Shown here: positions 52,587 to 61,413 of the stretch, piece by piece
How positions within the stretch are numbered: position 1 is the first letter of the stretch
How the letters are laid out: the number at the start of each line of letters is the position of its first letter
Assembly (NCBI RefSeq): GCF_014171595.1
Contig: NZ_CP050451.1
Span: forward strand, 3,596,001-3,660,000
Direction of reading: 5' to 3'
From: Massilia sp. Se16.2.3
GTDB lineage: Bacteria > Pseudomonadota > Gammaproteobacteria > Burkholderiales > Burkholderiaceae_D
DNA: 64,000 nt
The notes under the pieces: model-generated
Databases searched by the model: none
The model's input: only the letters and a program-made list of their open reading frames with translations
What the model was told of the DNA's origin: nothing
Made by a program: the position numbers and the translations under genes

Positions 52587-53735
52587 TTACTTCGTCACCG
52601 CCAGCATGCTGCGGCGCCCGCCCTTGAAGGTGTACAGGGTGATGGTGCCGTCGCGGATGTCCCCCCGCTCGTCGAAGGCGATCGGGCCGGTCACGCCCGC
52701 GTAGCGGGTCCTTGCCAGGGTCGGCAGGTAGGCCGCCGGTGCGGTCGAGCCGGCTTTGACCATGGCGTCGGCCATCGTCATCACCGCATCATAGGCGTAG
52801 GGCGCGTTGATCTGCACGTCGATGCCGAAGCGCTTGCGGTAGGCGGCGCGGAAATTGTCCATCGCCGCCTTGCCGGCCGCATCGACGCCGCCCGCCTCGG
52901 CGCAGAACACCTGGCCGTCGGTCATCGCGCCACCCGAGAGCTTGTGGATCTCGTCCGAGCAGATGCCGTCGCCGCCCATCATCCTGGCCGTGAAGCCGAG
53001 CTGTTTCATCTGGCGCAGCATCGGGCCGGCCACCGCACTCATGCCGCCGAAGAACACCAGGTCGGGCCTGGCGGCGCGGATCTTGGTGAGGATGGCGCTG
53101 AAATCGGCGGCCTTGTCGTGGGTGAACTCGCGCGCGACCACGGTTCCGCCCTGTTGCTGCAGGGCTTTCGCGAACTCCACCGCCAGGCCCTGGCCGTAGG
53201 CCGTGCGGTCGTCGATCACGGCAATGCGTTTCGCGCCCATTTCCCTGACGGCATAGTGGCCGAGTGCCCGGCCCAGCTGGACGTCGTTGGCGACGACGCG
53301 GAAGGCGGTATTGAAACCCTGCTGCGTGTATTTCGGGCTCGTGCTCGAGGGCGAAATCTGCGGGATACCGGCCTGGTGATAGATTTTCGAGGCCGGGATC
53401 GTGGTGCCCGAGGTTTCATGGCCCACCACGCCATTGACGCGGGCGTCGACCAGTTTCTGGGCGACATTGGTCGCCTGTTTCGGATCGCCGCCGTCGTCCT
53501 CGGCCACCAGTTCGAAACGGACCTTCTTGCCCTTGATCTGGACGCCACGGGCGTTGAGCGCCTCGATCGCCATGCGCGCGCCGTTCTCGGTATCCTTGCC
53601 GAAATAGGCGACCGGGCCGGTGACGGCGGCCGAATGGCCGATACGGACGACTTCCTGGGCGGCAGCCCCGCCAGGCGCCAGGATGGCGGCAGCCACGACG
53701 GCGGCGCCGACGGTGGCGAACAGATGCTTCTTCAT
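52587..53735 (-). CDS. branched-chain amino acid ABC transporter substrate-binding protein (LivK type)
   Basis: A 382-residue periplasmic protein. Signal peptide FATVGAAVVAAAILAPGGAAA, mature start QEVVRIGHSAAVTGPVAYFG. Type-1 periplasmic fold landmarks: NGARMAIEALNARGVQIKGK, LVAEDDGGDPKQATNVAQKL, GHETSGTTIPASKIYHQAGI, SPSSTSP and VIDDRTAYGQGLA. ATG 53735. The liv permease and ATPase genes are not in the window, so this is an orphan copy here. Ligand likely Leu/Ile/Val or a related amide. Confidence 0.9.
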   Translation of the reverse strand: MKKHLFATVGAAVVAAAILAPGGAAAQEVVRIGHSAAVTGPVAYFGKDTENGARMAIEALNARGVQIKGKKVRFELVAEDDGGDPKQATNVAQKLVDARVNGVVGHETSGTTIPASKIYHQAGIPQISPSSTSPKYTQQGFNTAFRVVANDVQLGRALGHYAVREMGAKRIAVIDDRTAYGQGLAVEFAKALQQQGGTVVAREFTHDKAADFSAILTKIRAARPDLVFFGGMSAVAGPMLRQMKQLGFTARMMGGDGICSDEIHKLSGGAMTDGQVFCAEAGGVDAAGKAAMDNFRAAYRKRFGIDVQINAPYAYDAVMTMADAMVKAGSTAPAAYLPTLARTRYAGVTGPIAFDERGDIRDGTITLYTFKGGRRSMLAVTK

Positions 53736-54039
53736 TGATTCCTCGATTGATTCCGTGACAACGCGTGTAGACGCGAAAACGGAAACTATAGCAGGATGGG
53801 CTGCGCGCGTGCGGCAGCAGCCCCCGCCGGCCTGGTGCGTCGACGGGGCCCAGCATGTACACCGCGCCTGGCGGACAGGTCGCCAGCGCCGGCGCCACGC
53901 ACGCCACACCTCGAAGCCGAAGCGCGCCCTTGCCGACGCCGCGCACGATAGCGGGCACGAAGCAGACAGGGGTGCCGCTTGCGGCATACTGGACCTTCGT
54001 TCACACCGATCGGCCCAGGCGCGCCGCTAGGAGTTTCCC
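53736..54039. other. divergent intergenic region
   Basis: Region between the LivK-type gene (-) and the membrane protein (+). GC-rich with short inverted words but no supported gene. Both promoters are expected here. Confidence 0.4.
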
Positions 54040-54414
54040 ATGACGAAGCCGCGAGCAGAGGAAGACAGGAGCATGGAACCCGCCGCCAACGCTGCACCGC
54101 TCTCCCTGCGCACCCTGGTGTATCGCTTTCTCTTCTTCGACTGGCTGTTCGCCGACGTCGGCCGTGCCCGCACGCCCCTGGAACGCCATGCGGCGCTGCA
54201 GCACAACCGGCGCATGGGCCTCTACCTGCCGATCTATTTGCGCCGCTGGTCCTTCCTGACGGTCTTCGATTTTGCCCTCGGCTGCCTGGCCGAACGGGCG
54301 CTCCAGGCCACCCTGTTGTCGGCCTGGTTTTTCACCTGGACCTGCATCACCGCCACCGGCGCCGTCGTGATTACGGTCGCGTGGGTCTTTCTTACCCAGG
54401 TCCGCCAAAGCTAG
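54040..54414 (+). CDS. small membrane protein of unknown function
   Basis: A 124-residue protein. A charged N-terminal 20 residues, an amphipathic region (TLVYRFLFFDWLFADVGRAR, LERHAALQHNRRMGLYLPIY), then two hydrophobic helices (FLTVFDFALGCLAERALQAT and LLSAWFFTWTCITATGAVVI plus following). No recognised family. Start ATG 54040; an internal Met at codon 12 (54073) is an alternative. Lies just upstream of the leuA promoter and ends 52 bases before it. Confidence 0.6.
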   Translation: MTKPRAEEDRSMEPAANAAPLSLRTLVYRFLFFDWLFADVGRARTPLERHAALQHNRRMGLYLPIYLRRWSFLTVFDFALGCLAERALQATLLSAWFFTWTCITATGAVVITVAWVFLTQVRQS

Positions 54415-54465
54415 CGGACTGGACAGCTGCCTCTCCTCCGCGCAACACTTTTCTTAAAAACATTC

Positions 54466-54494
54466 TTGACACCGAACTATATTCGGCCTACAGT
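54466..54494 (+). promoter_or_regulatory. strong sigma-70-like promoter of leuA
   Basis: Perfect -35 TTGACA (54466-54471), 17-base spacer, -10 TACAGT (54489-54494; four of six to TATAAT). Predicted start site is about 54500-54502, essentially at the ATG of the leader peptide. Confidence 0.82.
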
Positions 54495-54501
54495 CAAACG
54501 C

Positions 54502-54582
54502 ATGTCCTTTCATCTGTCCATGCCAATTTCCCTATCGCTCGCCGCGCGACACGCGCCGGCGCTGCTACGACTACGCGCCTGA
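54502..54582 (+). CDS. Leu-rich leader peptide upstream of leuA, probably leaderless
   Basis: A 26-codon ORF, MSFHLSMPIS through ALLRLRA then TGA. Six of 26 codons are Leu, three of them CTA, a codon avoided in GC-rich genes, with a dense cluster CTG-CTA-CGA-CTA-CGC near the end. No ribosome-binding site precedes it, and the predicted transcription start coincides with its ATG. This is the classic design of an attenuator leader peptide in which slow translation at rare Leu codons reports leucine shortage. The peptide is a regulatory read-out and not a structural protein. Confidence 0.75.
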   Translation: MSFHLSMPISLSLAARHAPALLRLRA

Positions 54583-54861
54583 GCCCGTCGCGCCACGCCG
54601 CGCCGCTTCGCTTCCGGTCTCGCCGAGACCCCCGTAGTCAGAGGAATTTGCACGATGAACAGCACCTGTCAAACCATTCGCGGCACCATGTTGCACCACA
54701 CCATGCACGCTGGCGCACGCATGTCGGTGGCCTCCGCTTTCGCCGCCGGTCCTGGCCTGCTGGCACTACCGATCGGTTGCCGGGCCTAGCGTCACCTGGC
54801 CCGCCCGGCAGCCAGCGCCACTCCCGCAGCAATCCCATTTCATTTACGCAGGAGTTTCATC

Positions 54862-56560
54862 ATGCTGAGCAACCCGTCATCGAAATACCGCCCCTTCCCC
54901 GCCGTTCCGCTGGCCGACCGCCAGTGGCCAGGCAAGACCATCACGCGCCCGCCGATCTGGATGAGCACCGACCTGCGCGACGGCAACCAGGCACTCATCG
55001 AGCCGATGAGCGTCGAGAAGAAGCTGCGCTTTTTCGACAAGCTGGTGCAGATCGGCGTGAAGGAAATCGAAGTCGGTTTCCCCTCGGCCTCGCAGACGGA
55101 CTTCGACTTCGTGCGCATGCTCGTCGACGGCAAGCGCATTCCCGACGACGTCACCATCATCGTCCTGACCCAGGCGCGCGAGGAACTGATCCGCCGCACG
55201 GTGGACTCGGCGGTCGGCGCGAAGCGGGCGATCGTCCACGTGTACAACTCGGTGGCGCCGGTATTTCGCCGCGTCGTGTTCGGCATGGAGCGCGACGAGA
55301 TCGTGCAGATTGCGGTCAATGGCACGCGCCTCATCAAGGAGCTGGTGGCCCAGCACCCGCAAACCCAATGGGGCCTGGAATATTCGCCCGAGTCCTTCTC
55401 GACCACCGAACTCGATTTCTCCAAGCAGATCGTCGACGCCGTCAGCGCCGTCTGGGAGCCGACGCCAGCGCAGCCGATGATCGTCAACCTGCCCTCCACG
55501 GTGGAAGCGAGCACGCCCAACGTGTATGCCGACCAGATCGAGTGGATGAGCCGCCACCTCGAGCGGCGCGACAGCCTGGTCATCAGCGTCCACCCGCACA
55601 ACGACCGCGGCACCGCCGTGGCGGCGGCCGAACTGGCGGTGCTGACCGGCGCCGACCGCGTCGAGGGCTGCCTGTTCGGCAATGGCGAGCGCACCGGCAA
55701 CGTCGACCTGGTCACGCTGGCACTGAACCTCTACACCCAGGGCGTCGACCCGGGACTGGACTTTTCCGACATCGATAGCGTGCGCCAGCTGGTCGAGGAG
55801 TGCAACCAGCTGCCGGTGCACCCGCGCCACCCGTATGCGGGCGACCTGGTGTTCACGGCCTTCTCCGGTTCGCACCAGGATGCGATCAAGAAGGGCTTCG
55901 CCGTGCAGAAGGCGGACGCGCTGTGGGAAGTGCCCTACCTGCCGATCGACCCGGCCGACCTCGGGCGCAGCTACGACGCCGTCATCCGCGTCAACAGCCA
56001 GTCGGGCAAGGGCGGCATGGCCTACCTGCTGGAACAGGAATATGGGCTGGAACTGCCGCGCCGCCTGCAGATCGAATTCTCGCGCGTGGTGCAGAAAGTG
56101 GCCGATACCAGCGGCCGCGAAATCGCCGCCAGCGACATCCACGCCCTGTTCGCACGCGAATACCTCGAGCGCGAGGCGCCTTACCGCTATGGCGCACACC
56201 GCATGACCGAAGACACCCGTGCGGGCGATGCCGGCAACAAGCAGGTCGAGATCGAGGTCACGGCCGAGCACGAGGGCCAGCCCTGCGTGCGCCGCGGCGC
56301 CGGCAACGGCCCGATCGACGCCTTCGTCAATGCCCTCGGCCTGGACATCCGCCTGATGGACTACCACGAGCATGCGATCGGTTCCGGCGCGAATGCGCGC
56401 GCGGCCTGCTACGTCGAACTGCGCGTGGGCGACGGTCCCTACCCTGTTCGGTGCCGGCATCGACAGCAACATCGTCACCGCGTCCTTCAAGGCCGTGCTG
56501 TCGGCGGTGAACCGCCACACGCAGGCGCAACCCGCGCGCACGGTGGCGATGGCCGCTTGA
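54862..56560 (+). CDS. leuA: 2-isopropylmalate synthase, one frame break near the C-terminus
   Basis: First committed step of leucine synthesis: 2-oxoisovalerate plus acetyl-CoA to 2-isopropylmalate. About 566 residues, the longer LeuA type (N-terminus [40 protein letters not shown] with the metal-binding Asp, [16 protein letters not shown] with HxH). The C-terminal leucine-binding regulatory domain runs from about residue 420 ([20 protein letters not shown]). Near 56443 (GGTCCCTACCCTGTTCGG) the frame moves by one; the second frame gives [19 protein letters not shown] to the stop at 56560. ATG 54862 follows AGGAG with 7-base spacing. Confidence 0.93.
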
Positions 56561-56643
56561 GCGGGACGGGCGGCGGCAGGGCCGCTGCCTTGCCGTGCCC
56601 GGGCCCCTTGCCGCCGGCAGCCCGTTCCGACCGCCGCTCCGAC

Positions 56644-57056
56644 ATGAAACGACGACTGTTCCTGCTCCTCTGCGTGCCGCTCGCCGCGCGCGCGCCGCAC
56701 CGCCAGCCGATCCTGCCGCCGGTGCGCGCCTGTTCGCCAGCCGCTGCGCCTCCTGCCATGGCGTCGGCCCTTCGGCAAGGGGCGGGTTCGGCCCGCAGCT
56801 CAACGCTTTGTTCGGCCGCACGGCCGGGGCCACACCGGGGTATGCCTATTCGGCGGCGATGAAAAAGTCGCGGATCGTCTGGGACGAGCGCACGCTGCGT
56901 GCGTTTCTCGCCGATCCGGATGAGGTAGTGCCCGATACGAGGATGCGCTTCTGGGGCATGGGCAACGAACGCCAGGTGGGCGATTTACTGGCCTACCTGC
57001 GCAGCTTCCAGCCGGCTGGCGGTATCGCGCCGGTGGCGCCGGCCACGAGACGCTAG
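56644..57056 (+). CDS. periplasmic class I cytochrome c, one frame break
   Basis: About 137 residues. The N-terminus from ATG 56644 is a signal peptide ([15 protein letters not shown]); the mature part is in the next frame, [20 protein letters not shown] then CHG, giving the haem motif [25 protein letters not shown] and [20 protein letters not shown] follow, and TRMRFWGM provides a Met ligand; [11 protein letters not shown] is the usual C-terminal helix. The break lies at about 56690-56710 in a GCGCGCGCC tract. A small soluble electron carrier; its partner oxidase or dehydrogenase is unknown. Confidence 0.83.
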
Positions 57057-57101
57057 CGGCGGCGGCGAACCGCCGCCTGTCCGGCATCGCGCAGCCCGGT
57101 G

Positions 57102-57293
57102 CTAGTCATGCACCACGCGCCCGAACAGCAGGATCACGCCCGCCATCACCAGCGCCAGCGGCCACCACTGCTGGACAGTGGCGGCATCGAACAGGCCGGT
57201 ATCGCGTGCCAGCGCGACGCTGCCGACGACGATGGCCGCCAGCGCCACCAGCAGGCCCGGCGCGCCGCGCTCCCAGCGTGCAATTCGCTCCAT
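57102..57293 (-). CDS. small two-helix membrane protein (LiaI/LiaF-TM-like)
   Basis: A 63-residue protein. Charged start ERIARWERG, helix PGLLVALAAIVVGSVALARD, loop with QQWW, helix PLALVMAGVILLFGRVV. ATG 57293 is chosen because AAGGAAGAC lies just upstream; ATG 57311 is possible. Resembles the short LiaI/LiaF-type transmembrane module seen in envelope-stress proteins. Function not known. Confidence 0.6.
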   Translation of the reverse strand: MERIARWERGAPGLLVALAAIVVGSVALARDTGLFDAATVQQWWPLALVMAGVILLFGRVVHD

Positions 57294-57473
57294 GTCTTCC
57301 TTTCCCAGCATTGCCAGCGCAGCGCTCGCCGCCGGTCGTGACGCCCATGCGTATGGGCACACCAGATTCGTTTCAAAAGCATATGTTGGCGAACGTCAAT
57401 TTGTTACTAGCAGATGTGCTAGTAGCTGGGCAATGCGGATCCGGCCCCGCCGGGCTGCCCGGCGCGCGAAAAA

Positions 57474-57950
57474 CTAGCGCGTCCTGCCGTGCAGCGCCTG
57501 GCGCGAGCGTTTGCGCTCCTCGGCTTTCTCGAAACGGCGCTTCTGCTCGTCGGTCTCCGGCAGCAGCGGCGGGACGGCCTGCGGCTTGCGGTCGGCGTCG
57601 ACCGCCACCATCGTGAAATAGCAGCTGTTGGCGTGCCGTACCGTGCGCTGCTGGATGTTTTCCGTCACCACGCGGATGCCGACCTCCATCGAGCTGGTCC
57701 CAGTGTAGTTTACCGAGGCCAGGAAGGTGACCAGCTCGCCGACGTGGATCGGCTGCAGGAACATCACCTGGTCGACCGACAGCGTCACCACGTAGGCGCC
57801 CGAATAGCGGCTGGCACAGGCATAGGCGACGCTGTCGAGGAGTTTCAATATGGTGCCGCCGTGGACATTGCCGGAAAAGTTCGCCATGTCCGGCGTCATC
57901 AGGACCGTCATCGTCAATTCGTGGACGGGTCTGCCGTGGTGGTCGTTCAT
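57474..57950 (-). CDS. acyl-CoA thioesterase, hot-dog fold (YciA-like)
   Basis: A 158-residue protein. ELTMTVLMTPDMANFSGNVH then GGTILKLLDSVAYACASRYS is the acyl-CoA thioesterase signature (active-site Asn/Asp), followed by FLQPIHVGELVTFLASVNYT and RTVRHANSCYFTMVAVDADR. Start ATG 57950, giving MNDHHGRPVHELTM. The C-terminal 30 residues are basic and Glu-rich (EQKRRFEKAEERKRSRQALH). Hydrolyses acyl-CoA to free acid and CoA; chain-length preference unknown. Divergent from nothing; 64 bases from the MaoC gene, same strand. Confidence 0.88.
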   Translation of the reverse strand: MNDHHGRPVHELTMTVLMTPDMANFSGNVHGGTILKLLDSVAYACASRYSGAYVVTLSVDQVMFLQPIHVGELVTFLASVNYTGTSSMEVGIRVVTENIQQRTVRHANSCYFTMVAVDADRKPQAVPPLLPETDEQKRRFEKAEERKRSRQALHGRTR

Positions 57951-58014
57951 GTGGGTCCTGGTTGGGAGGGAAGAGGCGTTCGTTCTCGACGATTGTACGG
58001 CGCTTTGCCGGCGC

Positions 58015-58931
58015 TTACCGGCAAGCCCCAGGGTTGCCGGCGAAGGCGGCATGTCCCTCGGCCGCCAGTGCCCCGTCCGCCAGCACCATGAATTCGCCCG
58101 GCGCCGCACCTTCGGCCAACACGACGGCCGAGCCCAGCGCCACCGGCGCCCGGAAGCGCACCGACAGGGCCGTGACGGGGCGGCCCGCCCGTGCTTGCAG
58201 CAGCGCGCAGGCACGGCCGAGCGTGTGCATGCCGTGGATGATGGGTGCGCGCAGGCCCATCAGGCGCGCGCTCCAGCCGGCCAGGTGGATGGGATTCCAG
58301 TCGCCTGAGACGCGGGCGTAGTCGCGTCCTGCGGAAGCGGCGAGCTGCCAGCGTCCGATCTCCGCCCGGGCTGGGGTAGCGCGGCCGCGCTGCGGCGCCC
58401 GCCCGTGCCGCGCTGCGCCAGATAGGTGCTGCTGCAGGTCAGCAACGGGGTGCCGTCTGCGCTGACGCTGGTTTCGAGCCGGCACAGCACCGCGCCGGAT
58501 GCGCTCGGCGGCAGGATGTCGATGCGGGTCGACAGGCGCAATGGCCCGGCGGGCAGCGGCGCGTGCGCGACAAGCAGGTTCTCGACGTGGACCATGCCGG
58601 CGATCCGGTACGGAAAAGCGGGCGACAGCATCGTCGCCAGGTGGGCGCGCTGCACCGGCAGGTACCACCAGGTCAGCGCCACCGTGCCCGGCGCGAAGTC
58701 GAGTGCGGCGTTGTAGGCCTCGCACTCGACGCGCGTGGGCGCTTCCATCAGGAAAGTGGAAGTCAGCGGCGCAGCCGGCACGGCCCCATGCCGCCCGGGC
58801 GCTTGAAGAGCGCGCGCAGCAGCAGTCTCGCGCCCATCGGCGGCAAATGCGCCGCCCCATTCGAACCGAACAAAATTTCCCTTTCTTCCGCCCGCTGGGG
58901 CAGCTGCTGCGCGAATTGTCAAAACTTCCAT
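58015..58931 (-). CDS. MaoC-family double hot-dog hydratase/dehydratase, frame break
   Basis: About 305 residues. N-terminal hot-dog: RVECEAYNAALDFAPGTVAL, WYLPVQRAHLATMLSPAFPY and VLCRLETSVSADGTPLLTC. C-terminal hot-dog: ARVSGDWNPIHLAGWSARLM then GLRAPIIHGMHTLGRACALL, with the Asp/His hydratase dyad and the overhang helix motif. The frame shifts near 58380 (GGGGTAGCGCGGCCGC); the second frame continues TPARAEIGRWQLAASAGRDY to the stop. The first 40 residues may hide another break. Probably hydrates 2-enoyl-CoA or a polyketide-like intermediate. Divergent from ilvE. Confidence 0.78.
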
Positions 58932-59005
58932 CGGTAAAAAACCGCTGATTGATCGATAATACCGCCTGACGACGCACTACCGCACTGTCGCTTTACGGAG
59001 ACCGT

Positions 59006-60105
59006 ATGAACAAAGTTGGCCCATCGACCCTGTCGATCCAGAAAAGTTTGATGCCCCTGCCCCCCGCCGACCGCTCGGCGCTGCTGCAAAACCCCGGTTT
59101 CGGACGCGCGTTCAGCGACCACATGGTCACGATCCGCTACACCGAAGGCCGCGGCTGGCACGACGGCAAGGTCGAGGCGCGCGGCGCCCTGCCGCTCGAC
59201 CCGACGACCATGGTCCTGCACTATGCGCAGGAAATCTTCGAGGGCATGAAGGCCTATCCGCAACCGGACGGCGGCGCCGCCCTGTTCCGCCCGGAGGCGA
59301 ATGCACGCCGCTTCCGCAAGTCGGCAGAACGCCTGGCGATGGCGCCGCTGCCGGAAGAGCTGTTCCTGGAATCGGTGCACGCCCTGGTTTCTGAAGATCG
59401 GGACTGGATCCCCCAATCGGAGGGGTCCGCTCTCTATCTGCGCCCCTTCATGATCGCCACCGAGGCGGCCCTGGGCGTGCGTCCGGCCAACGAATACCTG
59501 TACTGCGTATTCGCTTCCCCGGCCGGCAACTACTTCAAGGGCGGCGCCGCCGGCGTGACGCTGTGGGTCTCCGAGAACTATATCCGCGCCGCGCCCGGCG
59601 GCACCGGTGACGCCAAGTGCGGCGGCAACTACGCTGCCAGCCTGGCAGCGCAGGCCGAAGCCACGCGCGAAGGCTGCGACCAGGTCGTGTTCCTCGATGC
59701 CGTCGAGCGCAAATGGGTCGAGGAACTGGGCGGCGCATGAACATCTTCTTCGTCTTCGCCGACGGTTCGGTCCAGACGCCGCCGCTGACCGGCACCATCC
59801 TGCCAGGCATCACGCGCGATTCGCTGATCACGCTGGGCCGCGACCTGGGCCTCACCGTGCGCGAAGAGCCGTATTCGATCGACCAGTGGAAAGCCGATGC
59901 CGCCAGCGGCCGCCTGGTCGAAGCCTTCGCCTGCGGCACCGCGGCCGTCGTCACCCCGATCGGCAAGGTCAAGGGCCGCGGCTTCGAAGCGGCCATCGGC
60001 GACGGCGGCGCGGGCCCTGTCACCACGCGCCTGAAGTCGGCGCTGCTCGACATCCAGAACGGCCGCGCCGAAGACAAGCACGGCTGGATCCAGCGCGTGT
60101 TCTAA
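59006..60105 (+). CDS. ilvE: branched-chain amino acid aminotransferase, one frame break
   Basis: PLP enzyme for the last step of Leu/Ile/Val synthesis and the first step of their breakdown. About 365 residues, the longer BCAT type. Motifs: YTEGRGWHDGKVEARGALPL, LHYAQEIFEGMKAYPQPDGG, ALYLRPFMIATEAALGVRPA, and the PLP Lys in GTGDAKCGGNYAASLAAQAE. At about 59735 GGCGGCGCATGAAC breaks the frame: the first frame stops at 59740, the next gives MNIFFVFADGSVQTPPLTGT through IQNGRAEDKHGWIQRVF to 60105. A GC dinucleotide appears gained, or one base lost. Leaves leuA, ilvE and bkd genes in the same 52-kb stretch. Confidence 0.92.
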
Positions 60106-60682
60106 GCGCTTCCGCGACAGCGCCGCAGCGAGGGCAGCCCCGGGTTGGCGCTCAGTCAGTCAAGCTGAGGTCTTCCAGGAAGAACCGCGCAGACCTGTAG
60201 GGTGGGCGGCTGTACCCGGCCGCCTGCCCGCCCGCTGCTTGGATGCCGCCCACGCGTTCAAGCAGACGCTGAAAGCTTGCGACGGATCGCCTGCCGGTTG
60301 GACGCCGCCCGCGCGTCCGACCACACGCTGGAACCTTGCGACGAATCGCCTGCTGGTTGAACGCGTGGGCGGCACGGACGCTGCCGGTTCGCTAGCTGAG
60401 AGGGTGGAGCCGCCCACCCTACCGTCTGTGCATCGTTCCTGGAAGAATAGGCGCTGCCACCTTGGCGTCGGACCGGGATTGGAGCATGCCCGGGTTGTTG
60501 CTTTTCGCCTGCGGCGAGCAGGCCCGGCCCGCCTGCATGGCGCAGCCCCTTTCCTTTGCTGCACATATGTTTCATATGCGCAACAGTTGTCAATAAGGGT
60601 TTGCACGTAGGCAATTATCTCTTCTATCATGTCGCTTGGACTACGCAATTCGCGTCGTGCCACTACTACACATCGAAAAGAC
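60106..60682. other. repeat-rich intergenic region
   Basis: 577 bases without a supported gene. Contains the 226-bp bounded repeat (60197-60422). The last 130 bases are less GC-rich and should hold the promoter of the barrel protein at 60683; no clear boxes. Confidence 0.5.
60197..60422. repeat. 226-bp repeat cluster bounded by GTAGGGTGGGCGGC inverted ends
   Basis: GTAGGGTGGGCGGC at 60197-60210 and its exact reverse complement at 60409-60422. Inside are two direct copies of a 59-base unit (60240-60298 and 60299-60357) that begin TGGAYGCCGCCC and contain CTTGCGAC and ATCGCCTGC, plus a partial third. Identity between units is high but imperfect. Confidence 0.85.
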
Positions 60683-61276
60683 ATGAAAAAACTCGCTATC
60701 GCATTGGCTCTCGGTCTCGCTTCGCTGGGCGCCCAGGCACAAACCACCACCGTCGAAACCGCACCGGCCAAGTCCCTGTACTTCGTCGTTGGCGCCGGCC
60801 TGACCTTCGGCGGCGACAAGCTTGCTACCGCCGAGTTCGAGAACGGCGGCGAAATCAATATCCACGCTGGCAGCATGATCGCCCTGCTGGCTGGCCTGGA
60901 ATACCGCGTCAGCCCGGAATTCTCGGTGCAGGGCACCGTCGGCTACCACGTCGATAACGCCAGCGCCAGCAACGGCGACATCCGTTTCGAGCGCGTGCCT
61001 GTCGAACTGCTGGCCTACTACCACGTGAACGAGCAAGTGCGCGTCGGCGGCGGCCTGCGCTACGTCACCAACACCGCCCTGCGCAGCAGCGGCGCCGGCG
61101 ACATCGGCGACTACGACTTCAAGAACACCACCAGCCCGGTCGCTGAAATCGAATACCTGGTTTCGCCGCAAGTGGGCATCAAGCTGCGCTACGTGAACGA
61201 CAAGTTCGAAGAGAAGCAGTTCGGCGGCAAGGTCAAAGGCGACCACGTCGGCATCCTGGCCAACTTCTACTTCTGA
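60683..61276 (+). CDS. small outer-membrane beta-barrel protein
   Basis: A 197-residue exported protein. ATG 60683 starts the signal peptide (KKLAIALALGLASLGAQAQ); the mature part has barrel strands SLYFVVGAGLTFGGDKL, IALLAGLEYRVSPEFSVQGT, VPVELLAYYHVNEQVRVGGG and PQVGIKLRYVNDKFEEKQFG, ending ILANFYF with terminal Phe. More distant from the trio at 13934-16307, but the same general class. Single-gene unit with its own terminator. Function is unknown. Confidence 0.82.
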   Translation: MKKLAIALALGLASLGAQAQTTTVETAPAKSLYFVVGAGLTFGGDKLATAEFENGGEINIHAGSMIALLAGLEYRVSPEFSVQGTVGYHVDNASASNGDIRFERVPVELLAYYHVNEQVRVGGGLRYVTNTALRSSGAGDIGDYDFKNTTSPVAEIEYLVSPQVGIKLRYVNDKFEEKQFGGKVKGDHVGILANFYF

Positions 61277-61316
61277 TGCCCGGGGGCGCATCCCTGCCCC
61301 CCCCGAGCAGCAAGGC

Positions 61317-61345
61317 AAAGACCACGAGGACTCGTGGTCTTTTTT
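61317..61345 (+). terminator. intrinsic terminator of the barrel gene at 60683
   Basis: AAAGACCACGAG pairs with CTCGTGGTCTTT around a two-base loop, followed by TTTT. Starts 41 bases after the stop. Confidence 0.93.
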
Positions 61346-61413
61346 CATCCCTCGTTTCTGCACAGCCGGCGCCGGGTTATGATGCGGCCTTTCCGGCCGC
61401 CCGATCGAAGCGC

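Larger units (their letters stand above)
54415..54861. other. leuA promoter and long leader region
   Basis: Holds the promoter (54466-54494), the Leu-rich leader ORF (54502-54582), a perfect GGTCTC-GCC-GAGACC hairpin (about 54622-54636), a second short ORF from ATG 54655 to about 54789 of unclear meaning, and the leuA ribosome-binding site (AGGAG). The leader is about 360 bases. Confidence 0.7.

Noticed and set aside
54655..54789. short ORF in the leuA leader as a real gene
   Set aside because: Weak ribosome-binding context and no recognisable features; kept only as part of the leader description.
54862..56560. leuA as a true pseudogene
   Set aside because: Codon use and conserved motifs are intact on both sides of a single-base break, and the promoter and leader look maintained; an error or a very recent change is more likely.
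60240..60357. CRISPR array from the 59-base direct repeats
   Set aside because: Units are contiguous with no unique spacers, and there are only two full copies.
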